Assembly: GCF_036825875.1 (NCBI RefSeq)
Contig: NZ_DAISXK010000002.1
Coordinates: 1-64,000 of the forward strand
DNA length: 64,000 nucleotides
Origin: Paucihalobacter sp036825875
Lineage (GTDB): Bacteria > Bacteroidota > Bacteroidia > Flavobacteriales > Flavobacteriaceae
Direction: 5' to 3'
Under the pieces are notes generated by a model. It made no database searches. It was not told the origin of the DNA and was given only the letters and a program-made list of their open reading frames with translations. Numbering within the stretch: the first letter of the stretch is position 1; each line of letters opens with the position of its first letter. Shown piece by piece: positions 34,590 through 44,155 of the stretch. A program made the translations under genes and the position numbers.

Positions 34590-36686
34590 TTAGTATAAAT
34601 CTTTGATTTTTGATAGTTTATCTTTCCAAGTTTGCAGTATCTGTTTTTGCTTGGCTATGTTTTTGTGAACATCTTTTACTAAAGGATTATCAGAATCTAC
34701 ATTAGAGAAAAACATCAGGTTATTTTCTAATTGATTGATTTCAGATTTAATCTCATCAATTTTTTTTCTGATAAAAATGCGCTCATTATCTAGAGCACGT
34801 GTATCATCTGGGTTGGACAATGCTTCTAGCTTGTTTTCAAACTTAATCATTTCAACTTTTTGTTTGTCAACTTTCAGTTTGTCAAAAACACCGTCTAATG
34901 TTTTATTAAACTTGCCTTCAATAAAACGCTTGTTTTGAGGCACATGACCTAACGATTTCCACGATTCGATAATAGCCTTTACCGCTTTAATGTCGTCCGT
35001 AGGTTTGTCTGAAAACTCAAAAGATTTTAGGGTGTTCAATAACTCGTTTTTCTTATCAAAGGCTTCGTATAATTCTTTATCGGCAGATTTTCGTTCTTTG
35101 TGTAATCTGTCAAAATAATAATTACAGGCACTTTTAAATTGTTTCCAAGCCTTATTGCTGTCTTTTTTTGGTACATGACCAATGTCTTTCCAACTATTTT
35201 GGATTTGTTTCATTAAAGGTGTTACCGTTTCAAAGTCGTCACTATCTTTATTGTCTTCAGCAACCTTTATAAGATCTAACTTTTTTTGAAGATTATCGTA
35301 TTGGTCCTTCTTCAAGTTTTTGTAAAAAGCATTCTTGGAACGGTTAAAATTCCTAACGGCCGATTTAAATTTATCCCAAGTTTCTTGATTATTCGCTTTG
35401 GGAACTTTTCCTGCTTTAAAAAATGCTTCCCTAAGTACGGCTATTTCTTTGATTTTTTGTTGCCAGCTGTTATGATTGCCATTCTTATCGTTGGCAATGG
35501 CTTCAATTTTAGCAATAATTTCCTTTTTAATAGCTAAATTACCTTCAAACGATTTATCTAAATCCTCGTAATAACTTTGGCGTTTATCGTGAATTATTTT
35601 GGTAGCGTCGCTAAATTTATTCCAAATATCTTCGCGGTATTCGCGATCCACAGGGCCTAATTCTTCTTTCCAAATCTTGTGTAACAACTGTAATTCTCTA
35701 AAAGCACGGTGCACGTCATTGTCTTGGGCGAGTTCTTCGGCTCTGGCAATAATTTTGAGTTTTTCTTCAAGATTATGCTTGAAATCCATGTCGCGTAAAT
35801 CCCGATTAAGATGCAGAAAATCGTAGAATATTTCAACGTGATGGTGATACGTATTCCAAGTATTGTTGTAATTATCACGCGGAATAGGTCCGGCATTACG
35901 CCATTGTTCTTGTAAATCCTTAAAGTGTTTGTAAGTGGTGTTGATATTTTCTTCAACGTTAATCAAACCTTTAATTTCTTCAATAATTTGAAGTCGGTTT
36001 TCAAGGTTGGCCTTAAGATTGTTTTCTAAAGTTTTGTAATAAGCATTCAGCTTATTTTTGTAGTCTTTATAAACCGAATTGAAACGTTTTTTAACGTCGC
36101 TAGTGTAGTAAAAATCAATTTCGTTACCACCATCGTTTATAAATTCTTCCTTTTTTTCTTCAAAAAGCTCTTTATATTTTTGGTTAAATTCATTACGAAT
36201 ATCGTCAACATGTTTTTTAATGGTTTGAATTTTTCTGCTGGCAATTAATCCTTCAAATTCGTTTACCAATTCATCCATTGAAAGTGTATGGTAATCTTTT
36301 TCTTGAAGTTCGTGACGTTCGTTATTAGATTCGTCTTCCGCATCTTCTGCATTAGATGCCTCAATAGAATCTACATGGTTTAATTCTTTGTCGCTTGCGT
36401 TGGTTATGGCATCGTCATCGTTGTCGCCATCTAGATCATGGTCATCGTCATCGTCATGATTTTCAGCTGTTATTTCATCGTCGTTATTCGAAATTATAGG
36501 AGCGACTTCTTCAGTAATTTCGACTGTTTTATCTTTGGAGTTTTCAATAGTTTCTGGACTTGTTTCTTCTACTAATTCAGAAGTAGGAATAGGTTCTTCA
36601 ACCGATTCTTTTTCTGTGTGAACCAAATCGTTAAGCTTATCTTCTTTGTGTCCATCTGCATTTTGCAGGTTGTCATTCTCTAACAT
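34590..36686 (-). CDS. DUF349 repeat protein
   Basis: A 698-residue cytosolic, mostly helical protein. The first ~130 residues are strongly acidic and low-complexity (an Asp-rich run near 75-92). Then come five DUF349 repeats, recognisable by W-x(2,3)-G-x-(V/I)-P-(R/K) as in WRNAGPIPRD, WKDIGHVPKK and WKSLGHVPQN, with coiled-coil spacing, and a final coiled coil (about 620-698). DUF349 proteins have no assigned general function. The repeated Trp-Gly-Pro helical pairs suggest a binding scaffold. A promoter with -33 and -10 elements is at 36715-36744. Confidence 0.85.
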   Translation of the reverse strand: MLENDNLQNADGHKEDKLNDLVHTEKESVEEPIPTSELVEETSPETIENSKDKTVEITEEVAPIISNNDDEITAENHDDDDDHDLDGDNDDDAITNASDKELNHVDSIEASNAEDAEDESNNERHELQEKDYHTLSMDELVNEFEGLIASRKIQTIKKHVDDIRNEFNQKYKELFEEKKEEFINDGGNEIDFYYTSDVKKRFNSVYKDYKNKLNAYYKTLENNLKANLENRLQIIEEIKGLINVEENINTTYKHFKDLQEQWRNAGPIPRDNYNNTWNTYHHHVEIFYDFLHLNRDLRDMDFKHNLEEKLKIIARAEELAQDNDVHRAFRELQLLHKIWKEELGPVDREYREDIWNKFSDATKIIHDKRQSYYEDLDKSFEGNLAIKKEIIAKIEAIANDKNGNHNSWQQKIKEIAVLREAFFKAGKVPKANNQETWDKFKSAVRNFNRSKNAFYKNLKKDQYDNLQKKLDLIKVAEDNKDSDDFETVTPLMKQIQNSWKDIGHVPKKDSNKAWKQFKSACNYYFDRLHKERKSADKELYEAFDKKNELLNTLKSFEFSDKPTDDIKAVKAIIESWKSLGHVPQNKRFIEGKFNKTLDGVFDKLKVDKQKVEMIKFENKLEALSNPDDTRALDNERIFIRKKIDEIKSEINQLENNLMFFSNVDSDNPLVKDVHKNIAKQKQILQTWKDKLSKIKDLY

Positions 36687-36714
36687 TTTTCAATGTGTTT
36701 ATATGTTGAATTGA

Positions 36715-36744
36715 TAAAGATACTATTAGATTGTTGAATTTCAA
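36715..36744 (-). promoter_or_regulatory. Promoter of the DUF349 gene
   Basis: Minus strand TTG (36744-36742), 19-base spacer, TATCTTTA (36722-36715; one mismatch to TAnnTTTG), about 28 bases before the ATG at 36686. Confidence 0.5.
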
Positions 36745-36772
36745 AACAAAGGCTTTTATTAACCCGAAATAA

Positions 36773-37507
36773 TCACTTATTCCAAATTTCCCAAGCTTTT
36801 TCTGCTTGAAATTGAAGCATCGGTAATCCATTCATGATTTGAGCGCCATGTTCTTTGCCTTTTGATAGGAATAATGTTTCTGATGGATTGTAGATTAAAT
36901 CGAAGAGTAAGTGTTTTTCAGAAATGAATTCGTACGGTATATCTGGACATTGCGTAATATTCGGATGAGTGCCCAAGGGCGTACAATTAATAATAATGGT
37001 ATGTTGTTCAATTATTTGCTGTGTTAAATTTTGATATACAAAATTCACTTTTTCCGAATAATTTCTGGAAACAAAGCTGTAAGGAATTTCCAGCGAGTGC
37101 AAAGCATAAGCTATTGCTTTCGAAGCGCCACCAGTACCTAAAATTAGGGCTTTGTTATGTTGCGGTTTTAAAATTGATATTAGAGATTTTTTAAAGCCGT
37201 AATAATCGGTATTATAACCTTTTAATTTTCCGTTTTTGGAAATTTTGATGGTGTTTACAGCGCCAATTTTTAAGGCTGTTTTAGACAGTTTATCTAAATG
37301 TGGTATAACCGTCTCTTTGTAAGGAATAGTGACATTTAAACCTTTGAGCTTGGAATTGTTTGTTACAATTGCGTTTATTTCTTCTATATGCTGAATGTCG
37401 TAATTGAGATAAACATCTGGTAGATTTTCAGTTTTGAATTTTTCATTAAAGTAAGTTTTCGAAAATGAATAGGCTATGTTTTTACCTATTAATCCAAATT
37501 CAGGCAT
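36773..37507 (-). CDS. aroE: Shikimate dehydrogenase
   Basis: NADP-dependent reduction of 3-dehydroshikimate in the chorismate pathway. The 244 residues are slightly short for the family but complete. The substrate site is seen in GKNIAYSFSKTYFNEKF (about 8-24, the SxS motif as SFS) and GLNVTIPYKE (about 54-63, with the catalytic Lys). The dinucleotide loop is ILGTGGASKAIAYAL (about 122-136) and GLPMLQFQAEKAWEIW closes the protein. The ATG overlaps the preceding DUF368 gene by 8 bases, so it is the last gene of a three-gene operon starting at 39484. Confidence 0.93.
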   Translation of the reverse strand: MPEFGLIGKNIAYSFSKTYFNEKFKTENLPDVYLNYDIQHIEEINAIVTNNSKLKGLNVTIPYKETVIPHLDKLSKTALKIGAVNTIKISKNGKLKGYNTDYYGFKKSLISILKPQHNKALILGTGGASKAIAYALHSLEIPYSFVSRNYSEKVNFVYQNLTQQIIEQHTIIINCTPLGTHPNITQCPDIPYEFISEKHLLFDLIYNPSETLFLSKGKEHGAQIMNGLPMLQFQAEKAWEIWNK

Positions 37508-38519
37508 GTGTTTTAAGGGTTTTTTGGCCGTACCATTCTAAGGTTAGTACCGTTAATATTCCTATTATAATATATACTACCGCCATTAAAGTTTCTAAAT
37601 TTAATTCAGGTAAAAAGCGTTGGAAGTTTTCAATAATTTTTGCACCGTCGGGATCCAAAATGTATTCACCCGTTTCTGAGGTTTTGTAAATAGTCTTTTT
37701 CCATGGCCAAACCACACCTAATGAGCCAACAATAAAACCAATAATGGTGGCTAAAGTTATTTTACGATAGTGTTTAAGAATGTAAGTTAAAAAATGCGAG
37801 AACGTTACCAAACCAGCAACAGAACCGAGTGTGAAAACCACTAATACTTGCAAAAGCCGCATTCTCTCAGCATTGTTTAAGAAATTGAAATCTAGTTGCA
37901 CGATGTCTGCCATGGTATCAAATAAAGCATTGACTGAGTTTACCAACAGCAAAACATAGTTTCCTAAAAGGATTAGAATGAAAGAACCTGAAAATCCAGG
38001 TAAGGTCATTCCAGAAACACTTACAATACCGCAGAAAAACACAAATATGAGATTATCGTTTTCTGTGGCAGGATTTAAAAAACTAATACCAACTCCTAGG
38101 GCTATTCCAATAATAAGAGCAATTCTTGTTTTTAAATACCAAATTTTAAATTCTTTGTTGATGTAGTGAATCGAGCCTAGAATCATTCCGAAAAATAAAC
38201 TCCAAACATAAAGCTCGTAACGAATTAAGAAGTAATCTAAAACTTTTGATACACTAAAATAACTCACGACCATACCGAAAAATAAAAGCCCTAAGAATCG
38301 CCCGTTAGTGTATTGAAAAAAGCTTTTAAATCGACCGTTAATCAATAATTTAAATGCCTTTTTATTTACTTTTTGAAGTGAGTATATAAATTCTTCGTAA
38401 AATCCAGCTACAAAAGCCACCACACCACCTGAAACCCCTGGAACTTTGTTGGCAGCACCCATGGCAATCCCCTTAATCACTAAAAATAGCTTATCTGAGA
38501 ATGACCGTGTTTGTTGCAT
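37500..38519 (-). CDS. DUF368 polytopic membrane protein (PopT-like), copy 2
   Basis: A 339-residue inner-membrane protein with about nine or ten membrane segments. The DUF368 hallmarks are both present: KGIAMGAANKVPGVSGGVVAFVAGFYEE (positions about 13-40) and SGMTLPGFSGSFILILLGNY (about 168-187), two inverted-repeat-like Gly-Ser-Gly reentrant motifs. DUF368 members have been reported as undecaprenyl-phosphate translocases that return the lipid carrier to the cytosol. This one is the partner of the gene at 38522-39484, 2 bases upstream. Specificity of each copy unknown. Confidence 0.85.
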   Translation of the reverse strand: MQQTRSFSDKLFLVIKGIAMGAANKVPGVSGGVVAFVAGFYEEFIYSLQKVNKKAFKLLINGRFKSFFQYTNGRFLGLLFFGMVVSYFSVSKVLDYFLIRYELYVWSLFFGMILGSIHYINKEFKIWYLKTRIALIIGIALGVGISFLNPATENDNLIFVFFCGIVSVSGMTLPGFSGSFILILLGNYVLLLVNSVNALFDTMADIVQLDFNFLNNAERMRLLQVLVVFTLGSVAGLVTFSHFLTYILKHYRKITLATIIGFIVGSLGVVWPWKKTIYKTSETGEYILDPDGAKIIENFQRFLPELNLETLMAVVYIIIGILTVLTLEWYGQKTLKTHA

Positions 38520-38521
38520 AT

Positions 38522-39484
38522 TTAAGGACGTTTGGAACCTAATTTTTCTAAGATGAAAATAGTTAAAAATCCAATAACCATAAAGATTAGGGCCAAAACA
38601 ATTTTTGAATCGCCTTCAAATTCACTAGGCATTATACTTTTTTCTAATAGAGGTATCTTGATGCCGTCGGAATTTAATCGCCATGTCAGCACGTTTTTCC
38701 AGGGCCATATTTTATTTAAGGAACCTATCATAAACCCAGTTAATATGGCTAAGGTTAAGTTTTTATGATGTTTAAACATCCAGTTCAAGACTTTTGAAAA
38801 TAATTTTAACCCAATAATGGCGCCTAAACCAATCATTAGAAATTTTACCAAAGCATCAAAAAATAGGTCAGAATTAAATGTGACGATACCTTCAATTAAA
38901 TTATTTATGGTTTCAATCGCAATTTGATAAGCTCCTAAAATTAATAAAATAAAGGCACCTGAAACTCCAGGTAAGATCATCGCGATGATAGCCAGAAAGC
39001 CACAAAAAATTAAGTAAATATTGCTATCCGGAGACGCAAAAGGTTCGGCTAAGGTGATATAGTAAGAAAGTATGCTGCTTGACATAATTGCCAATATTAC
39101 TGCTATATTAGAGCCTTTAATTTGTTTGCCAATAAAGATAATACTGGCAACTACCAATCCAAAAAAGAACGACCAAAGTAATACAGCTTCGTTAAGAAGA
39201 AGCCACTTTATAATTTTGGCTAATGAAAAAATACTAATAGCAATTCCTAAAAAAAGCGAGGCTAAAAAATTTCCATTAAGACTATGCCAAGCTGCTTTAA
39301 AACCCGATTGTCGCAATACTTTAAAAGCATCTAGATTGACTTTCTCTATGCTTTCAATAAGTTCTTCATATATTCCTGAAATAAAAGCAATTGTGCCTCC
39401 AGAAACTCCTGGAACTACGTCGGCAGCTCCCATGGCAATACCTTTAAGGGTGACCACAAAATAATCAATTAAACGTCTGTGCAT
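38522..39484 (-). CDS. DUF368 polytopic membrane protein (PopT-like), copy 1
   Basis: A 320-residue paralogue of the next gene, with the same two motifs: KGIAMGAADVVPGVSGGTIAFISGIYEE (about 13-40) and IAMILPGVSGAFILLILGAYQ (about 166-186). Membrane topology is the same and the sequence is clearly homologous over its whole length, but diverged enough to suggest separate jobs. It opens the operon DUF368-DUF368-aroE. A near-consensus -10 (TACCTTTA, 39514-39507, minus strand) lies 23 bases upstream. Role in lipid-carrier recycling is from family knowledge. Confidence 0.85.
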   Translation of the reverse strand: MHRRLIDYFVVTLKGIAMGAADVVPGVSGGTIAFISGIYEELIESIEKVNLDAFKVLRQSGFKAAWHSLNGNFLASLFLGIAISIFSLAKIIKWLLLNEAVLLWSFFFGLVVASIIFIGKQIKGSNIAVILAIMSSSILSYYITLAEPFASPDSNIYLIFCGFLAIIAMILPGVSGAFILLILGAYQIAIETINNLIEGIVTFNSDLFFDALVKFLMIGLGAIIGLKLFSKVLNWMFKHHKNLTLAILTGFMIGSLNKIWPWKNVLTWRLNSDGIKIPLLEKSIMPSEFEGDSKIVLALIFMVIGFLTIFILEKLGSKRP

Positions 39485-39526
39485 TTAAAACTGTTTTCTT
39501 TTGCGATAAAGGTAGATAAATTACAA

Positions 39527-40933
39527 CTAAGCCTTTTTAGTTTTTGAAATAATATCGCGGATTAACGGATTATTAGATAGATTTGGAAACAGCTCGTCTA
39601 AAATAAATTGGTAATCAGCATTTTCTTTTATGGCATTGTTGAAGTGGTATTCGCCCTTGTAAAAATCAGAAAGCGTAAAAAATAAACCTGCCATCCTAAA
39701 ATTTATTTCAGCATTTTCTGGATAAAATTCGGCTGCTTGTTCCAAGTTGTATACGGAGGCCTCATATTCGCCTAACTGAATTAAGATATCGGCGCGGGCA
39801 ATCCATGTTTCTATTTCGTAATTGCCTAATTCTAGTGTGCGTTTGTAACCGCGTTCTGCTTCTTCATAGAATTTTAATCGGTGGTTAATTTGCGCATAAA
39901 CTTTCCAGTAAAATACATTTTCAGAATCGATATTTACAGCTTTATTGATGTAATAAAGTGCTTTTTGATAATTTTTGAGTTTGATATAGTATTTTGTAAT
40001 GGCAATCCAGCCTTTATCTAATAGCGGGTCTTCATGAACCGTTTTGTAAAAGTAATGGAGCGCTAAATCGTTTTGCTCCATTTTTTGATAACAGTGACCG
40101 ATACGCAATAATGCAAAAGATGATGGCTCGTCTAAGGCTAGTGTAAATTTATAATTTTCAATAGCTTCGAGATATTTGCGTTGTTTTTCAAGTACTTTTC
40201 CCTTTTCTAAATAAGCACCCACAAAGGTGTCGTCGGAAATTATGGCAAAATCAAAGGCTGCTAGTGCTTTTACGTAAGCCTTTTTATTGAAATATTGTCG
40301 CCCTAACTGATGCCAAGCAACTTCACTGTAAGGATTTTGATCTAAATAAGTATTTAAAAATATAATAGCTTCTTCACTTTTTTCGGCGAAGTCGTAACAA
40401 TAAATAATATTGTATAGTGCAGAATAATCTTCAGGATCTAAGGCAATGCATTGGGTGAAATAATGCCGAGCATTATCATAATCGTCTAGGAAAAGATATT
40501 CCATCCCTATAAGCCCGTAAAGATCGATGTTTTCTTCAGGAGCATCGGTAATTTGTAAAGCGATTTTTAATGCGTCGATAGCCTTTAAATGTTCATCTTG
40601 TTTAGATAATACATTGGCTTTTTGAATAAAGATTTCTTCGTTATTGGGCTCTAATTCATACAGCTTATCTAATAACTTATTCGCTTTGTCAAAATCATCG
40701 GTCATCACGTACATTTCTACCTGAAACAATTGCAGGTTAACAGAGGCTGGATGTTGTTCCAAACCAAGTTTTAAGGCTTTTTTGGCTAAACCGACTTTGC
40801 CTAATTCTAAGTAATGGTGAATAATGTTTTCAAATTCCTCTGAATCAAAGAATAAAACATTATTCGTTTTAAGCATGGATTCAAATTTGTTGAGCGATAA
40901 ATTGTAGTGTTCGTCTTCGTGACCAAACTCCAT
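39527..40933 (-). CDS. Tetratricopeptide repeat protein
   Basis: A 468-residue protein made almost wholly of TPR helices, with at least ten repeats of the A/L-x(2)-G-x(2)-Y type (for example YLEKGKVLEKQRKYLEAIENYKF near 245-268, and KALYYINKAVNIDSE). No signal peptide or membrane segment. It is a likely scaffold or adaptor; partner unknown. Start ATG 40933 rather than GTG two codons upstream. The 150 bases upstream to the aminotransferase stop show no clear terminator. Confidence 0.85.
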   Translation of the reverse strand: MEFGHEDEHYNLSLNKFESMLKTNNVLFFDSEEFENIIHHYLELGKVGLAKKALKLGLEQHPASVNLQLFQVEMYVMTDDFDKANKLLDKLYELEPNNEEIFIQKANVLSKQDEHLKAIDALKIALQITDAPEENIDLYGLIGMEYLFLDDYDNARHYFTQCIALDPEDYSALYNIIYCYDFAEKSEEAIIFLNTYLDQNPYSEVAWHQLGRQYFNKKAYVKALAAFDFAIISDDTFVGAYLEKGKVLEKQRKYLEAIENYKFTLALDEPSSFALLRIGHCYQKMEQNDLALHYFYKTVHEDPLLDKGWIAITKYYIKLKNYQKALYYINKAVNIDSENVFYWKVYAQINHRLKFYEEAERGYKRTLELGNYEIETWIARADILIQLGEYEASVYNLEQAAEFYPENAEINFRMAGLFFTLSDFYKGEYHFNNAIKENADYQFILDELFPNLSNNPLIRDIISKTKKA

Positions 40934-41086
40934 AAGCACATTGTATTTGTGGTTGAAATAAAATTAAGGTTCTATTTCGATTAAAGGCTTTTCTAATGTT
41001 AATGTTTTCAACAATTTAATTAACAGGTGTTATATATTGAAAAACAGTATTTTAAATTGATCTATACTGAAGTTAAATCTAGTTAA

Positions 41087-42277
41087 TTAAGAACTTGAGT
41101 TAAAAATTTCATCTAAAACTGATGTCATTATGTTACAGCCTTCAATTATTTCATCGTTTGATATAGTTAAAGGTGGTGTAATTCTAATGGCTTTTGGCTC
41201 GTACAACAACCAAAATAGAATGAGTCCTTTGTCCTGACATTTTAATACCATTTGATTGGTTATGTCCGCCGAACTTGTAATGGCAGCCAACATTAATCCA
41301 CGTCCTCTAATTTCCGAAATTAACGGATGTACAAGATGTTTTTTAATTAATTGCTCTTTTTCTAAAGTCTGCTCGATTAGATTGGTTTCTGTAATTTCTT
41401 GTAAGGTTGCCAATGCTGCCGCTGCAATAACTGGATGCCCACCAAAGGTTGTAATATGACCTAATTTAGGCTCACTGCTTAACTGCATCATATGTTCTTT
41501 TGAAGCGGTAAAGGCGCCAATAGGCATGCCGCCACCAAGTCCTTTGCCAGTTACAACCACATCTGGAATGCAATTAAAATGTTCAAATCCAAATAACTTT
41601 CCTGTTCTCCCAATACCCGGCTGAATTTCATCTAGAATAAGTAAAGCGCCAACTTTGTTACATTGCGCTTGCACTTTGTTGAGATAATCATTTTGAGGTT
41701 CTATAAAACCAGCACCACCTTGAATGGTTTCTAAAACAACACCTGCTGTTTTGCTTGTGATTTGTTGAATATCTTCTAAATTATTAAACCCGATAAACCG
41801 AACATCTGGCATTAAGGGTCTAAAGGCGCGTTTGCGTTCTTCAAATCCCATAATACTTAAGGCTCCGATGGTACTTCCGTGGTAAGCGTGATGCGCCGCA
41901 ATAATTTCGCCTCTACCTGTAACACGTTTTGCTAGTTTTATGGCACCATCAATAGCTTCTGTACCTGAATTGGTAAGGTAGGTTGTGCTGAGGTTTTTTG
42001 GTAGGTGTTGGGCTAATAGTTTGCTGAGCTTTAAAGCTGATTCTTGTATATATTCACCATAAACCATCACATGTAAATATTTGTCCAATTGAGCTTTAAT
42101 GGCTTCTACAACTCTGGGATGTTTATGGCCTAAGCTACAAGCCGAAACCCCAGCCACAAAGTCTAAATATTTATTGTTGTGAATGTCATAAATATAAGAG
42201 CCTTCAGCATGGGAAATTTCCATGGCCAACGGATGCGGCGTAGTTTGTGCTTGGTATTGAAAAAAATCTTGCTGCAT
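41087..42277 (-). CDS. Class III pyridoxal-phosphate aminotransferase
   Basis: A 396-residue fold-type I aminotransferase of the acetylornithine/ornithine/4-aminobutyrate group. The PLP-binding Lys245 lies in VVTGKGLGGGMPIGAF, preceded by Asp216 in LILDEIQPGIGRTGK; NSGTEAIDGAIKLAKR (103-118) binds the phosphate. Substrate cannot be decided: arginine-pathway genes are not adjacent, so it may be another omega-aminotransferase. It follows the OstA-like gene by 12 bases and may be cotranscribed with it, which is unusual company. Confidence 0.85.
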   Translation of the reverse strand: MQQDFFQYQAQTTPHPLAMEISHAEGSYIYDIHNNKYLDFVAGVSACSLGHKHPRVVEAIKAQLDKYLHVMVYGEYIQESALKLSKLLAQHLPKNLSTTYLTNSGTEAIDGAIKLAKRVTGRGEIIAAHHAYHGSTIGALSIMGFEERKRAFRPLMPDVRFIGFNNLEDIQQITSKTAGVVLETIQGGAGFIEPQNDYLNKVQAQCNKVGALLILDEIQPGIGRTGKLFGFEHFNCIPDVVVTGKGLGGGMPIGAFTASKEHMMQLSSEPKLGHITTFGGHPVIAAAALATLQEITETNLIEQTLEKEQLIKKHLVHPLISEIRGRGLMLAAITSSADITNQMVLKCQDKGLILFWLLYEPKAIRITPPLTISNDEIIEGCNIMTSVLDEIFNSSS

Positions 42278-42289
42278 TGTAACTTAAAA

Positions 42290-44077
42290 TCAGTCTTTTT
42301 TATTACTTATCTTAGGCTGAACTTTCTCCTGCTTTAAAACAGTATCTGTTTCTTTTGTAGGTATATGCCTTGCTGCTTTGCTTGTGGTGTCGTCTTTATC
42401 TTTTTTGGTGGCTTCAACACGTTCCATTAAAGCTTCATCAAAAAATTCTTCCTGCGGAATATATTCATCTAAACCTCGAATCACTGGTAAAATTAAAGGT
42501 GGATCGTCCTTAAATAAATCCTCAACACTCATGGGTTGTTCGTCTCCTCGCCAGTCAAATCCTCGAAAAATCCGCGCGTTTTTGGGGAAATCTTCCTCTG
42601 GATAAATCATCCCATCAATTTGTTTCAACTTGCTTATTTCTGTAATCTCACTATCCTCAATTTGAATGTTGATAGTAGCGGATTTTGACTTATCTATTCC
42701 AACCAATTCATTTTCGTCGTTATAGGCGTAATAAATTACTTCAGCGTTTTTAATAATATCAACGTTATAAAGTTCATTCTCTCTAAATAAACCAATCAGA
42801 ATCTGTCCTTTTATTTGATTATAACCGTCACTTAAACTGTCTTTACTAATCAAAAACGCATTGTTGAACACCTTTAAAGAATCTAGTTTTTCGGTTTCAA
42901 CATTTGAAATAAGATGAATGGTGTCGCCCGTCATTTGGTTTCCCATATTCCATAAAATAGGTTTGCGCGCCGTGCTAAATGCATCACCTGATGAGAATCG
43001 TTTAAGGTTAATCATTTGAGTTAATCCTTTTTTATGGTCAACATGAACCGAATCGGCTTTGCCAGAAAGATCGCTCTTAAAAATTCTCACATTGTAAAAG
43101 GCACGCGTAATTCTATGCTCCTCAGGCCCGGTAAGCATTAACGTGTCACTGCGCATGTAAATGGAGTCATTCTCCTGAACCGAAATGGCCAAAGCACGTT
43201 TGGTGATAAAGACGGAATCTTTTTCTCTGAAAACTTCGGCGTAATGTCCTCTAACAATACTGTTGTTGATGGTATCTGTTACAGTGATATTGTTGGTTGC
43301 AGAGGCAAAACTCGTATTTCTGTTGAAATAAATACTATCACCTACAACCACTCTGTTATCGTAATCTATTCTTGAGTTTTTTATAAAATAACCCGTATCA
43401 TTATTGGTGTTGTAAAAGCCGCGTTCGCAATAAATGGTGCTAGTTTCTCCAACAATGGTTGATGGACCATACATATAAGCATGACCATTTTCAGTAAAAA
43501 AATCTAAACGGTTTGTTTTTAAAACATATTCAGGATTTACCAAAACAACATTGTCCACAAATTGATATTTTTTCGTGGACATATAGTATCTACCAATCGT
43601 GCTAGTTATGGTTCCAGAGGTATCTCTTACCACTCTTCCTCCAGTTGTGTAATAAGCTTGTTGCTTAGTTCTGTCAAAATAAAGCTTGTCTGTTGTAAGT
43701 ACCGACTGTGGTTCGGTTAAAACAACATCGCCTCTTGCAAAGGCCAGCTGTGTTTTACCGCTGTATTCGGCATATTTTGAAGTCATATTTATCGTGTCGC
43801 CTTGTTGCATATTTACGTTGCTGAAGGCTTCAATAAAATCTTCATTTTCGTAATATAAGGCTTTGTCGCAGTATAAATTAACACCTTCGTGTATGAAATG
43901 AACTTGCTGTGAATTATCTCTTCGGAATTCTCGAACGCCTTCGCCAAGCTCTGGACTAGTGACCGCAAAACCAGAATACATAATTTTTATGCGCTTTTGT
44001 TCTTGTGCATTCGTTTTGAACACAACGAGCAATAAAAAAATGGAAATTAAAATTCTGACGTGTTTCAAAAGCAGCAC
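42290..44077 (-). CDS. OstA/LptA-like periplasmic protein
   Basis: A 595-residue exported protein with a signal peptide (about 1-24, ending KTNAQ). OstA-like beta-jellyroll repeats follow (about 30-400), with recurring segments such as LYYENEDFIEAFSNVNMQQGDTINMTSKYAEYSGKT and DKLYFDRTKQQAYY. The N-terminal part is the OstA-like_N type, which in other bacteria transports LPS between inner and outer membrane; this form is much longer than E. coli LptA (185 residues). The C-terminal ~90 residues are charged and unmatched. Start codon GTG at 44077 or TTG at 44068 is ambiguous; no ATG fits. Confidence 0.8.
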   Translation of the reverse strand: MLLLKHVRILISIFLLLVVFKTNAQEQKRIKIMYSGFAVTSPELGEGVREFRRDNSQQVHFIHEGVNLYCDKALYYENEDFIEAFSNVNMQQGDTINMTSKYAEYSGKTQLAFARGDVVLTEPQSVLTTDKLYFDRTKQQAYYTTGGRVVRDTSGTITSTIGRYYMSTKKYQFVDNVVLVNPEYVLKTNRLDFFTENGHAYMYGPSTIVGETSTIYCERGFYNTNNDTGYFIKNSRIDYDNRVVVGDSIYFNRNTSFASATNNITVTDTINNSIVRGHYAEVFREKDSVFITKRALAISVQENDSIYMRSDTLMLTGPEEHRITRAFYNVRIFKSDLSGKADSVHVDHKKGLTQMINLKRFSSGDAFSTARKPILWNMGNQMTGDTIHLISNVETEKLDSLKVFNNAFLISKDSLSDGYNQIKGQILIGLFRENELYNVDIIKNAEVIYYAYNDENELVGIDKSKSATINIQIEDSEITEISKLKQIDGMIYPEEDFPKNARIFRGFDWRGDEQPMSVEDLFKDDPPLILPVIRGLDEYIPQEEFFDEALMERVEATKKDKDDTTSKAARHIPTKETDTVLKQEKVQPKISNKKD

Positions 44078-44155
44078 TTTTTTTAGAATAACTTCTATAT
44101 GTATCTAAAATTATAGATTAACATATTTTTTAACAGACTTATTGCAGTTATTTAC

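Noticed and set aside
39072..39464. Open frame of 130 codons antisense to the first DUF368 gene
   Set aside because: Opposite a complete, well-supported membrane protein gene; no signs of independent coding.
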